This document shows positions 24,004 to 32,099 of a DNA stretch of 64,000 nt, piece by piece. The notes under the pieces were generated by a model that was not told the DNA's origin, did not search any database, and saw nothing but the letters and a program-made list of their open reading frames with translations. The stretch's first letter is position 1, and every line of letters begins with the position of its first letter. The translations under genes were made by a program, and so were the position numbers. Location: assembly GCF_007970805.1 (NCBI RefSeq), contig NZ_CP042433.1:4092001-4156000 (forward strand). The letters run 5' to 3'. Origin of the DNA: Flavisolibacter ginsenosidimutans. Its GTDB lineage: Bacteria > Bacteroidota > Bacteroidia > Chitinophagales > Chitinophagaceae.

Positions 24004-24399
24004 TTAGTTTATCAACTTGTCAATGCGCTTCAGAAACAACATATCGCCCCTGTTGTAGCTAAAGCTCGCGGGCTTTGTATCAGAGTCGAAGACTTGCCAT
24101 TGCAACATGTCGTCGTTTACAATCAGCAACAAGCCTTTTAACGTGACCACTTTAGAAGAGTCCCTTACCGTGAGATTAAAATTGACGGGGTTTTTCCGGA
24201 TGTCCGATACCGTTGCAAAAGCTTTTTTGCGCTGGCCGCCGCAAACAATATAAACCGTATTGCTGTCCACAATGTCCAGCCCTGCGCCGCTACCGTTGCG
24301 CCACGTTCCCATCAAATCGCTCATGCTGTGTTCTTCTTTTGTTTGCGCCCATCCGTTCAGTGCTGCAAAGAGCGAAAGAACCGTCATCATCTTTTTCAT
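24004..24399 (-). CDS. Small secreted hypothetical protein
   Basis: A 131-residue protein with signal peptide MKKMMTVLSLFAALNGWAQ. The remainder looks like a lipocalin-like small beta-barrel (MGTWRNGSGAGLDIVDSNTV, NFNLTVRDSSKVVTLKGLLL, MLQWQVFDSDTKP). No catalytic motif is visible. The start at 24399 is preferred because it begins the signal peptide; an in-frame TTG/ATG extension adds only seven residues. It is convergent with the 101-residue gene and divergent from the oxidoreductase. Confidence 0.65.
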   Translation of the reverse strand: MKKMMTVLSLFAALNGWAQTKEEHSMSDLMGTWRNGSGAGLDIVDSNTVYIVCGGQRKKAFATVSDIRKNPVNFNLTVRDSSKVVTLKGLLLIVNDDMLQWQVFDSDTKPASFSYNRGDMLFLKRIDKLIN

Positions 24400-24513
24400 A
24401 ACCGCATTTTCGTTACACAATTCTTCTACACTTTTTCTTAATACATACCCTGTGCCATGAATTTGTTTATCCGCTTACCGGCACTATTTTTTTAGCAATG
24501 CAAAAAAGATTTT

Positions 24514-26046
24514 ATGCAAAGAGACGGCGCGAACATTAGCCTTTGGCAAAGCGGAATAAATGATTACACTCCCTCAAATACAGGCTCAGCAGAGGCCGTG
24601 TACGACGTGTTGATAGCAGGCGGCGGCATCACCGGCGTTACCACCGGATTGTTGTTGCAAAAAGCGGGCAAAAAGGTTGTACTTGCTGAAGCACATACCC
24701 TGTGTTTTGGGACTACAGGCGGCACTACGGCGCACATCAATTCTTTTTTTGACACGAGCTATGATCAAATTGAAAACGATTTTGGCAAGGATGCGGCAAA
24801 GCAAATAGCCGAAGCCACTAAACAGGCGAGAGAACTTTTTAAAACGAACGTTGCTCAATACAAAATTGATTGTGGCTTTGAAGAAAAAGACGGGTACGTG
24901 TACGCACAAACAGAGCAACAAGTTCAGGAATTGGACAAGATGTTTGAAGCTTCAAGAGCAGTTGGCGCAAACATAGAATACGTACAACAAATACCCTTGC
25001 CGGTTGACTTTCAAAAAGCAATCGTATATCATGAACAAGCACAACTACATCCAACGCGTTATGTTTTTGCGTTGGCAAAGGTGTTTGAAGAAGCCGGTGG
25101 CGTTGTTTTACAAAACTGCCCGGTAAACAAGGTTGAAAAAGAAGACGATTTGCTTCTTATCGAAACAGGCATCGGCACTCTAAAAGCAAGAGCGTTGATA
25201 TGGGCCACGCACATTCCACCCGGCATCAATTTGCTGCACTTCCGCAACGCACCGTACCGCAGTTATGCCGTTGCACTTAAACTGGCCGACGACAATTACC
25301 CCGATGCGCTGGTTTATGACATGTACGACCCTTATTATTATTATCGCACACAGCAAATTGACGGCGAAAAATATTTGATTGCTGGCGGCGAAGATCACAA
25401 AACAGCTCACGAAGAAAATACAGCGGCTTGCTTCGATCATTTGCTGGCGCACGTTCGCCACTATTTTACGATAAAAGAAGTCAGTCGTCGCTGGTCTTCG
25501 CAATATTTTGAACCGGCCGATGGACTGGCCTACATTGGGCATTTGCCCGGTAACCCCGACAACGTTTACGTGGCTACAGGTTATGGCGGCAACGGCATCA
25601 CGTACAGTCACATTGCGGCCATTACCTTAACGGGTTTATTGACGAAGGGCAATAGCGAGTTCAAAGACCTCTTTAGTCCTTCACGCATCAAACCCATTGC
25701 CGGCTTTGCCGCCTTTGTGCAGGAGAATGCGGATGTGGTAAAAGAGTTTGTTGCAAAACGCATTGCCGTTGAAAAAATTCAGGGTCTTGCCGAACTGGCG
25801 CACAACGAGGCAAAAGTTGTGAAGTACGAAGGCGAAAAAATAGCCTTGTATAAAGATGAAGCCGGTGGTGTTCACGCTATCAATCCGGTGTGTACACACG
25901 CTAAATGCATCGTTGCCTGGAACAATACCGAAAAATCCTGGGATTGTCCCTGCCACGGCGCCCGTTACAATATGGACGGCGAAGTACTTACCGGACCTGC
26001 ACAAAATGGATTGGAGAAGATTGAGTTGGGAACCAGCAAATCCTGA
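24514..26046 (+). CDS. FAD-dependent oxidoreductase with C-terminal Rieske domain
   Basis: The 510-residue protein joins a DAO-type FAD oxidoreductase to a Rieske domain. The dinucleotide-binding motif GGGITG is at 36-41 (VLIAGGGITGVTTGLLLQ), with an FGTTGGTTAH segment near 72 and a C-terminal FAD contact GYGGNGITYSHIA. The Rieske cluster ligands are C460-x-H462 (VCTHAKC) and C478-x2-H481 (CPCHGARY). This fusion is widespread in soil bacteria; substrates are mostly unknown. It is a soluble cytoplasmic protein without a signal peptide. It is preceded by the divergent small secreted gene and followed by a gene-poor stretch. Confidence 0.88.
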   Translation: MQRDGANISLWQSGINDYTPSNTGSAEAVYDVLIAGGGITGVTTGLLLQKAGKKVVLAEAHTLCFGTTGGTTAHINSFFDTSYDQIENDFGKDAAKQIAEATKQARELFKTNVAQYKIDCGFEEKDGYVYAQTEQQVQELDKMFEASRAVGANIEYVQQIPLPVDFQKAIVYHEQAQLHPTRYVFALAKVFEEAGGVVLQNCPVNKVEKEDDLLLIETGIGTLKARALIWATHIPPGINLLHFRNAPYRSYAVALKLADDNYPDALVYDMYDPYYYYRTQQIDGEKYLIAGGEDHKTAHEENTAACFDHLLAHVRHYFTIKEVSRRWSSQYFEPADGLAYIGHLPGNPDNVYVATGYGGNGITYSHIAAITLTGLLTKGNSEFKDLFSPSRIKPIAGFAAFVQENADVVKEFVAKRIAVEKIQGLAELAHNEAKVVKYEGEKIALYKDEAGGVHAINPVCTHAKCIVAWNNTEKSWDCPCHGARYNMDGEVLTGPAQNGLEKIELGTSKS

Positions 26047-26570
26047 ACCCGTGTTGATAAAAAAAGTTATTGCTTCTTCTGTTTAATAAATGTCCTGAAC
26101 GATAAGTTTTTAATTAAATTATCCGGCTGTTGATTCTTTTTGCTGATGGTAGAAAATCAGCAAGGGGTATAAAATTTGAGGAACTCTTTGCTTGAACCGA
26201 CGTTTGATTCTATGCGTCTATTTCAAATTCTTGCCAGTATTGATGTACTTGCTTAATGGTTTTCAGAAAGGTTTCGCAAACAAGCCGTGTATTTACCCGA
26301 GTTTTATTGCACAAAATGCGGCTTCTCACTAACCTGTAACAACACTTATTTCCTGTTGAACGGAATCGTTACTCTGTTGATACTAACACCAATCCATTCA
26401 ACGCCCGATTCATTAACGCAACTGGAAACAGTTTACTTTCTGTAAGCGTTGGCGTACACTGCTTGCGATATACAATGGCTTCTGCGCATGCCGCAGCGTT
26501 CTGCGTAGCAAGCCTTGCTACACCTTAAACAAAACACGTTTCATATAAACTGAAAAATCTATTGGAAATC
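26047..26570. other. Gene-poor stretch
   Basis: About 520 bases without a convincing gene. On the minus strand around 26218-26320 a frame reads RVNTRLVCETFLKTIKQVHQ, then YWQEFEIDA and a stop. This could be the end of a degraded gene, but nothing upstream continues it. GC content is lower than in neighbouring genes. Confidence 0.5.
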
Positions 26571-28046
26571 ATGAAACAAGCAATTCTGTTCTTTCTGTAC
26601 TTGTTCAGCGTACAGCTCCTTTTTTCGCAAACACCGCACGATGTTATCCTGCTGCTCAACATTGGCCAATCCAACGTCGTGGGCAGGGCTCAGGATGATT
26701 TGGCAAACGAAGTACCGCCTACGCCCGGCACCTGGTGGTACAAGCAAAGTACCAACAGTTTGGAGTCGCTTATTGAAAGCGTCGGCGAGGGCCTTTCGCA
26801 AGCTACTGCCTACAGCATGAATCCCATGTTGGGAAAGCGATTAAAAGAATTAACCGGGCACGATGTCATTATTGTGCCAGCCGGCGTGGGAAACACTTTT
26901 ATTGTTAGTTGGCTTAAGTCATCGAATTATTATTATACCCGAGCAAAACAAATGTGGCAAGCCGCACTTGCTTACTGTGCTTCTCAAAACATAACGGTGT
27001 CAGCAAAGTATGTCCACTGGCTGCAAGGCGAGAATGATGCAGGCTTTACCGAGACAGACGGTTATTACGTCATGCTGAATCAATTAGCCAGCGATCTGGT
27101 TTCGGATATGGGTGTCGAAAAAGTTTTTGCCACACGCATTGGTTACGATCCCAATTACACGGCCGCCACCAACAGCGAAAAAATCATGAAGGCGGAAAAG
27201 ATCTTAAACTTCAACAACCCGAATTTTATTATGGACAGCTATTCGCCGCCTACGTACACGTTTGCCAACGGCAAGATGCTTTCCGATCAAACACATCACA
27301 GTTTGCTGGGCCTGAACCAGGATGCGCAAGACATTGCCACCGCCATAAATTATTACCGCAATACGGGGCAAAAAATTCAACTGGCAGAAAATGTTGCTGC
27401 GCTCCAAAATGTGACCTCAGGCTATATTAATCTTACTCCCAATTGGTCTTTTGATTTCAACAACAACATTAACGAAGCGGCAGGCAACGTATTACTGAAC
27501 ATGCAAACCAGAAGCGGAACGCCGATACCCGACCCATCCTACACATCCGACGGAGCAATTATCATTAGCCCTAACACCGGCCTTCTCACATCGCGGCCCT
27601 TTTCGTCCGACACTTTCACCATAGAAATAAGGCTAAAGATGAATGTCAACGAAGCCTGGACTACGGTGCTCGGCACAGGCGTTGGCGATCATTACAACAA
27701 GCTGACGCTTCATCATAACAACAGCACATCGGCGCTATACGTTGAGTTGGGCACTGCCAACGCGTACTATTCATGGGACTTGGGTAATACCGTAAACATG
27801 AGCAACTATCATACGTTTAAGTTTACGCAGACAAACGGAATATTAAAGTTCTATCTCGATGGTGTGCAAAGGGGTGATGAAAAAAATTCAACGGAGAGTT
27901 TTACCATGACGGTAATTGGCATGGGCGGCGGTACCGGCGGCCCCGATATGGATGGCGCAATTGATTTCTTCCGTATCAAAAACACCGTTGATAACTCGCC
28001 GCTGCCTGTAAAGTTTAAATCCTTTAAAGCAACCAACATCAAATGA
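26571..28046 (+). CDS. Secreted SASA-family (SGNH-like) esterase with LamG-type domain
   Basis: The 491-residue protein starts at the ATG at 26571, which begins the signal peptide; an in-frame TTG lies 9 bases upstream. Residues about 23-270 match the sialic-acid-specific acetylesterase (SASA/DUF303) fold: Ser34 in NIGQSNVVGRA, WLQGENDAG in the middle, and DQTHHSLLG with the terminal catalytic His. Residues about 300-470 look like a concanavalin-type LamG domain (FTIEIRLKMNVNEAWTTVLG, GILKFYLDGVQRG). The C-terminus LPVKFKSFKATNIK resembles the start of the linker found before T9SS domains, but no T9SS domain follows. The stop overlaps the next start (ATGA). Likely an extracellular carbohydrate deacetylase. 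Confidence 0.8.
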   Translation: MKQAILFFLYLFSVQLLFSQTPHDVILLLNIGQSNVVGRAQDDLANEVPPTPGTWWYKQSTNSLESLIESVGEGLSQATAYSMNPMLGKRLKELTGHDVIIVPAGVGNTFIVSWLKSSNYYYTRAKQMWQAALAYCASQNITVSAKYVHWLQGENDAGFTETDGYYVMLNQLASDLVSDMGVEKVFATRIGYDPNYTAATNSEKIMKAEKILNFNNPNFIMDSYSPPTYTFANGKMLSDQTHHSLLGLNQDAQDIATAINYYRNTGQKIQLAENVAALQNVTSGYINLTPNWSFDFNNNINEAAGNVLLNMQTRSGTPIPDPSYTSDGAIIISPNTGLLTSRPFSSDTFTIEIRLKMNVNEAWTTVLGTGVGDHYNKLTLHHNNSTSALYVELGTANAYYSWDLGNTVNMSNYHTFKFTQTNGILKFYLDGVQRGDEKNSTESFTMTVIGMGGGTGGPDMDGAIDFFRIKNTVDNSPLPVKFKSFKATNIK

Positions 28047-28363
28047 AAAAGTTAGCAAGCATTCTTGTTTTGGCCGCGCTGTTTTCCTGTTCAAAGAAAG
28101 ATTGGACCGGCGCAAAATCCGTCACGAATTACCTGATTAGAGTAGTGGCTGTGGACAATGACGGTGTTGAATCTTTCACATCGATCTCGCGGGTAAAATC
28201 AGGCAAGGTTGTCGTTGAGTTTGAAACCAGCGAAGCAGTCAATGTAAAGGAATACAAGGTTGAAGCATCATCCGACGGCAGCCATTTTACAAGCATAAAA
28301 ACGATTGCCGCTGACATAAAGTTGCCAGACAAAATTTACAGAGACACCCTGGAGTTACAATAA
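28043..28363 (+). CDS. Small lipoprotein coupled to the esterase gene
   Basis: A 106-residue protein whose ATG overlaps the upstream stop codon in ATGA, implying translational coupling. The lipobox ends LAALFSC. The rest looks like one fibronectin type III-like beta domain (ISRVKSGKVVVEFETSEAVN, EYKVEASSDGSHFTSIKTIA). The phrase VEASSDGSHFTSI closely resembles the sequence that normally follows the LPVxFxSFxA linker in T9SS proteins, so it may have split from the esterase. It may anchor or assist the esterase. No known function. Confidence 0.7.
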   Translation: MKKLASILVLAALFSCSKKDWTGAKSVTNYLIRVVAVDNDGVESFTSISRVKSGKVVVEFETSEAVNVKEYKVEASSDGSHFTSIKTIAADIKLPDKIYRDTLELQ

Positions 28364-28431
28364 TGCGAAAGAAGATAAGCGGCCGTGATTCGTTTTTAGA
28401 AGATCAAACCTCCTAAAGGCTTGATCGTACA

Positions 28432-28489
28432 TTAACGTGCCGCAATACTTTTCACCAGCAAGCTATTGAAAAGTATTGCGGCACGTTAA
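28432..28489. terminator. Perfect 23-bp inverted repeat between convergent genes
   Basis: Two 23-base arms (28432-28454 and 28467-28489) are exact reverse complements around a 12-base loop. The arms contain AACGTGCCGCAATAC. It lies between the convergent lipoprotein and PID-CTERM-like genes, where a bidirectional terminator is expected. It lacks a strong T-run, so a REP-like repeat is an alternative. Confidence 0.75.
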
Positions 28490-28504
28490 ACTTATCGCTG
28501 TTTA

Positions 28505-28768
28505 TTAGCCGGCTTGTTTGCGGCTCCTTATCCGCTTTAAGCCGTAAGCTGCTCCGCCTACCAATAAAATACTGAGACCGCCATCAAACGGTGCATCGGC
28601 TGTGCTGCTATTACCTGAACCTACGCTTCCAACTCCGGAACCGCCGCCGTTGTTTGGGTTCGTAGTTCTAAATTGATTGTTTCGACCAATTTGCTTATCA
28701 GCGTTTGGATCGCAAGAGAAGAGAAGAATGGCCACAAGAAGGCCAGGAAGAAGTGTTTTCATGATCAT
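28505..28768 (-). CDS. Small lipoprotein with PID-CTERM-like C-terminus
   Basis: The 87-residue protein has a short signal with lipobox LLFSC. A low-complexity Asn/Gly/Ser spacer follows (NPNNGGGSGVGSVGSG). The C-terminus reads DAPFDGGLSILLVGGAAYGL and then KRIRSRKQ: a short motif, one membrane-length hydrophobic stretch and a basic tail. This matches the pattern of PID-CTERM protein-sorting signals described in Bacteroidota (consensus near PIDGGLSLLLAAG). Carrying both an N-terminal lipobox and a C-terminal sorting motif is odd. A start two codons later (ATG at 28762) is equally possible. Function unknown. Confidence 0.65.
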   Translation of the reverse strand: MIMKTLLPGLLVAILLFSCDPNADKQIGRNNQFRTTNPNNGGGSGVGSVGSGNSSTADAPFDGGLSILLVGGAAYGLKRIRSRKQAG

Positions 28769-29512
28769 AAGTTTGGTGTGTATTCAACAGTATTTAAACA
28801 AAATAAATTGCCGGGCTTTGGCATTCAGGAAGGATAAGGGACGGTAGAACTTACTTCAATAAATCAACAATCATACCCAACAATGAGTCATTCTCTAATG
28901 AAAAAGTTTTAGTAGAAAGGCAGAGAAAAAAGCTAATAAACCAACGGAAGTTTTTCTACACGTTCCTTGTGTTTACTCCAAATCAAGAAAGCGAAAGAGA
29001 AAGATAGCACCAGCGCTTTTTCGAATGAGGCGTTCCCTACACATGTTGAGAAAGCGAAAAGCCCTTTGCTTACATAGATTCTATTGGCAATTATTATTGC
29101 AGGCAAATTTTAAGTAAGCAGATATAAACGAAGCTGCGTAATTCTACGCAAAGAACTGTGGTTTCTTTACGTTTCAGAAAGGGCGAATGTGCGCTTGTGG
29201 GGTTTTGGGGTGTGGAGTAGTTTTGCAGCAGAAGTTGATTGGTACGAAAACGTTATCAATCCCAAGATCCAAATCCTGCTGAAAGCCGCAGTGTCCAACA
29301 ATCCTGAAAAAACCAAAAATCCAATATCAGTCAACTTCTTTTTTATCCACTCCTGTTGAAAGCCGTTGCTAACCGGTCCCAAATCCTAAGAAAGCCAAAA
29401 CACATCCAACTCCTGTTTGAAAACCGATCCAATCCTTTGAGAGGCTAAGGCGTCCGTACTGTCCGATGAAAACAACGCATTCAAAGAAAACAAACGCCTT
29501 AGACATAATACG
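28769..29512. other. Gene-poor AT-rich stretch with degenerate repeats
   Basis: About 740 bases with no supported gene. Its right part (29267-29450) contains six degenerate units built on ATCCAAATCCTG followed by GAAAGCC (starts near 29267, 29294, 29345, 29377, 29404 and 29427). An inverted pair, CTAAGGCGT at about 29444 and ACGCCTTAG at about 29494, closes the region. No promoter or RNA family was recognised. Confidence 0.5.
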
Positions 29513-29543
29513 AAAACGTCCCTCCAAAAAAGAGGGACGTTTT
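29513..29543 (+). terminator. Strong hairpin terminator
   Basis: AAAACGTCCCTC and GAGGGACGTTTT form a perfect 12-bp stem around a 7-base loop. T-rich DNA follows on the plus strand and A-rich DNA precedes it. No plus-strand gene is obvious upstream within 1 kb, so it may end an unrecognised transcript through the repeat region. Confidence 0.8.
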
Positions 29544-29573
29544 TGTTTCTCTGAATTTCATTGGTGAATAAAA

Positions 29574-29605
29574 CAAAGGCCGCAAGAATTTTCTTGCGGC
29601 CTTTG
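29574..29605 (-). terminator. Terminator of the tRNA(CAT) gene
   Basis: CAAAGGCCGCAAGAA pairs with TTCTTGCGGCCTTTG, a 15-bp stem with a tiny loop, immediately downstream of the minus-strand tRNA. On that strand TTTTATTC follows. Confidence 0.85.
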
Positions 29606-29679
29606 TGGACCCTGAGGGACTTGAACCCCCGGCCCTCTGATTATGAGTCAGACGCTCTAACCAACTGAGCTAAGGGTCC
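29606..29679 (-). tRNA. tRNA with anticodon CAT (Met or Ile2)
   Basis: The 74-base cloverleaf on the minus strand has acceptor GGACCCT/AGGGTCC, D-arm GCTCAGTTGGTTAGAGC, anticodon stem TCTGA/TCAGA with loop CTCATAA, and T-loop GTTCAAGT. CAT can be elongator Met or, after lysidine modification, Ile2. The body GGnCCCTTAGCTCAG resembles Ile2 tRNAs more than elongator Met, but this is not decisive. It is not the initiator type. Confidence 0.95.
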
Positions 29680-29737
29680 GAAATTTTTAAAACAATCCGC
29701 TAAAAAAGCGGGGAGCAAAAATAGGGAAACGACCTTA

Positions 29738-29980
29738 TTAATCTTTCACTTCTTCAAAATCAATGTACTCGCCCAAGGTGCTTTTTTTCTTGTCCGTATT
29801 GTTCTTTGGCTGGTTGTTTTGCGATGCCTGCTGGCCCTGTTGCCCGCGCATTTGTTCGTTCATATCCCGGAACTTTTGCTTTACCTGCCGCGTGGTTTTA
29901 TAAACAGGAATTATAAAATCAAACACCAGTTTAAAAATGAGGTAGGCCACAAAAGTGAAGAAAAGAAAACTTAAAATCAT
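29738..29980 (-). CDS. DUF4834 family small membrane protein
   Basis: An 80-residue protein with one N-terminal transmembrane segment (LSFLFFTFVAYLIFKLVFDF), a short helix (YKTTRQVKQKFRDMNEQMRG), a Gln/Asn-rich linker and the conserved C-terminal motif GEYIDFEEV that defines DUF4834. The family occurs only in Bacteroidota and has no known function. It is divergent from rimP and upstream of tRNA(CAT). Confidence 0.85.
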   Translation of the reverse strand: MILSFLFFTFVAYLIFKLVFDFIIPVYKTTRQVKQKFRDMNEQMRGQQGQQASQNNQPKNNTDKKKSTLGEYIDFEEVKD

Positions 29981-30020
29981 AGCACTTCAAAGGTAAAGGC
30001 GCCCAAACAATCAATTTGAA

Positions 30021-30053
30021 TTTGGACGGTATTTAACGTTTGCCTTACCTTTG
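30021..30053 (+). promoter_or_regulatory. Promoter of the rimP-nusA-infB cluster
   Basis: TTTG (30021-30024), a 21-base spacer and TACCTTTG (30046-30053) form a -33/-7 pair. The leader before rimP would be about 55 bases. Confidence 0.6.
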
Positions 30054-30114
30054 GCACGGCAAAGAAATTTAGAAGGGAACGAACGGCGTTCCCTTCTTCT
30101 TTTACAACAGGACA

Positions 30115-30579
30115 ATGGAAACAGTATTGGACGCAATCACGCAAAAGGTAAACAGTCTTCTGGAAACCAACCCTTCGCACTTTTTGGTGGACATACGCAT
30201 CAAGCCAACCAACAACATTAAGGTGTTTGTTGATGCCGATGAAGGCATTATGCTTTCAACGCTCATTGGTTACAACCGAAAACTTTACAAGATTTTGGAG
30301 GAAAGCGGCTTGTTTCCAGGCGGTGACTTTTCGCTGGAAGTTTCGTCTCCCGGCCTTGACGAACCGCTTAAGAAACAGCGCCAATACAAAAAGAACGCGG
30401 GCCGCTACGTACAGGTTACAAAGAATGACGGCGGCATTGTTGAAGGAAAATTGATAGAGGCAACCGAAGACGGCATTGTTGTAGAAACCGAAACCGGCAA
30501 AGGCAAAAAAAAAGAAGTAAAGCAGGAAACCATTTTGTTCAGCGATATAAAAACAACAAAAATTCAAGTTAAGTTTTGA
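30115..30579 (+). CDS. rimP: Ribosome maturation factor RimP
   Basis: RimP is needed for 30S subunit assembly. The 154-residue protein has the alpha/beta N-terminal domain (FLVDIRIKPTNNIKVFVDAD, a typical RimP strand) and the SH3-like C-terminal domain (GRYVQVTKNDGGIVEGKLIE). The conserved LEVSSPGLDEPL motif joins them. It is the first gene of the classical rimP-nusA-infB order; nusA follows after 78 bases. Confidence 0.95.
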   Translation: METVLDAITQKVNSLLETNPSHFLVDIRIKPTNNIKVFVDADEGIMLSTLIGYNRKLYKILEESGLFPGGDFSLEVSSPGLDEPLKKQRQYKKNAGRYVQVTKNDGGIVEGKLIEATEDGIVVETETGKGKKKEVKQETILFSDIKTTKIQVKF

Positions 30580-30657
30580 GAAAGCGGTGCGTTATCAGCC
30601 ACAAACTGAAAGCAAGCAACAAAATCTCAAAGCCGAAATCGTAAATCTGAAATTACC

Positions 30658-31905
30658 ATGGCCAGTATCAACCTGATAGAAGCATTCCAGGAGTTTAAGG
30701 ATGCCGAAAACATTGACCGCCCCACGCTCATGCGTGTGGTAGAGGATGTATTTAAAACCCTCATCCGCAAAAAATACGGCAGCGACGAAACCTTCGATGT
30801 GATTGTGAACGCCGAAAAAGGCGACCTTGAAATTTTTCGCCGGCGCAACATTGTGGACGATGACGATGTCTATAATACGCTTGAAGAAATTGAAGTGTCG
30901 GAGGCCCGGAAAATTTCGCCCGACTACGAAGTAGGCGAAGAACTGTATGAAGAAGTGAACCTTGAGGACTTTGGCCGCCGCGCTATCTTAGCTGCAAAGC
31001 AAACCCTTGCCAGCCGCATCTCCGATTTAAAAAAGAACGTGCTTGCCAAAAAATACGGCGACCGCATCGGCGAAATTATTTCGGCTGAAGTGTACCAGGT
31101 TTGGAAAAAAGAAATCCTGCTGCTCGACGAAGAAGGCAACGAACTGATTCTGCCGAAGAGCGAACAAATACCGCAGGATTATTTTAAGAAAGGCGAGAAC
31201 ATTCGGGCGGTGGTGAAAAAGGTGGACATGAAAAATAATACGCCGGTAATCATCCTTTCCCGTACTTCGCCTGATTTTCTGGCAAAGCTTTTGGAAATAG
31301 AGGTGCCGGAGATTTTCGACGGGCTGATCGTGATCAAAAAAATCGTTCGCGAACCGGGAGAAAGAGCCAAAGTAGCCGTTGAATCCTATGATGACCGCAT
31401 TGATCCGGTAGGCGCTTGCGTGGGCATGAAAGGAAGCCGCATTCACGGCATCGTTCGCGAATTGAAAAACGAGAACATTGACGTTATTAACTGGACCAGC
31501 AATACGCAGCTTCTGATACAACGTTCTCTCACGCCGGCCAAGATTACTTCGATGGAACTAAACAACGAAGAACACCACGCCAACGTTTACCTAAAGCCCG
31601 ACCAGGTTTCCCTGGCCATTGGCCGCCGCGGTGTAAACATTAAACTGGCTTGCGAATTGACAGGCTACAACCTTGATGTTTACCGCGACAACGAAGGCGA
31701 GGTGGAAGAGTTTGATATTGACCTGGAAGAATTCAGCGATGAAATTGAAAGCTGGGTGATTGACGAGCTGAAGCGCATCGGTTGCGACACGGCCCGCAGC
31801 GTATTGAGTCTGACCGCTGAAGAACTGGAACGCAGAACCGACCTGGAAAAAGAAACCATTGCCGATGTACGCAAAGTGCTTCAGGCAGAATTTGAAAAAG
31901 AATAA
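30658..31905 (+). CDS. nusA: Transcription termination/antitermination factor NusA
   Basis: NusA binds RNA polymerase and RNA and controls pausing, termination and antitermination. The 415-residue protein has the N-terminal RNAP-binding domain (residues 1-125, LIEAFQEFKDAENIDRPTLM), an S1 domain (about 130-200), two KH domains (about 205-345, RIDPVGACVGMKGSRIHGIV and LAIGRRGVNIKLACELTGYN) and a short helix-hairpin-helix tail (about 355-415). It lacks the second acidic repeat of the E. coli protein. The TAA is directly followed by a heptad inverted repeat. Confidence 0.96.
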   Translation: MASINLIEAFQEFKDAENIDRPTLMRVVEDVFKTLIRKKYGSDETFDVIVNAEKGDLEIFRRRNIVDDDDVYNTLEEIEVSEARKISPDYEVGEELYEEVNLEDFGRRAILAAKQTLASRISDLKKNVLAKKYGDRIGEIISAEVYQVWKKEILLLDEEGNELILPKSEQIPQDYFKKGENIRAVVKKVDMKNNTPVIILSRTSPDFLAKLLEIEVPEIFDGLIVIKKIVREPGERAKVAVESYDDRIDPVGACVGMKGSRIHGIVRELKNENIDVINWTSNTQLLIQRSLTPAKITSMELNNEEHHANVYLKPDQVSLAIGRRGVNIKLACELTGYNLDVYRDNEGEVEEFDIDLEEFSDEIESWVIDELKRIGCDTARSVLSLTAEELERRTDLEKETIADVRKVLQAEFEKE

Positions 31906-31912
31906 GGTGATG

Positions 31913-32081
31913 GGTGACGAGTAATCAGTGATGCGTTTTGCCAGCGGCAAAGTCTTCACGAAACTCTGGCCTCATTCCTGTTCATTCGTTCTTAACAAAC
32001 AGAAAATTTTAAACCGAATAGATGACGGATGAAAAAGGCGGCGACTTTTAATTGAACGGTTATCGCTGATTATTCATCACT
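31913..32081. repeat. Heptad inverted repeat between nusA and infB
   Basis: The left arm 31913-31933 (GGTGACGAGTAATCAGTGAT and on) and the reverse complement of the right arm 32061-32081 (AGTGATGAATAATCAGCGAT and on) agree at about 16 of 21 positions, and degenerate GATGAGN heptads extend the right arm to about 32093. The right arm ends a few bases before the infB start codon, the left begins directly after the nusA stop. Confidence 0.75.
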
Positions 32082-32099
32082 CATCGCTCATCAAATCGA

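Noticed and set aside
26218..26320. End of a transposase-like reading frame
   Set aside because: Only about 30 codons remain and no family motif could be identified.
29167..29382. 71-codon minus-strand frame in the repeat region
   Set aside because: Low-complexity composition follows the degenerate DNA repeats, and there is no plausible start context.
29606..29679. Initiator tRNA-fMet
   Set aside because: The acceptor stem begins with a normal G-C pair and the anticodon stem lacks the three G-C pairs of initiators.
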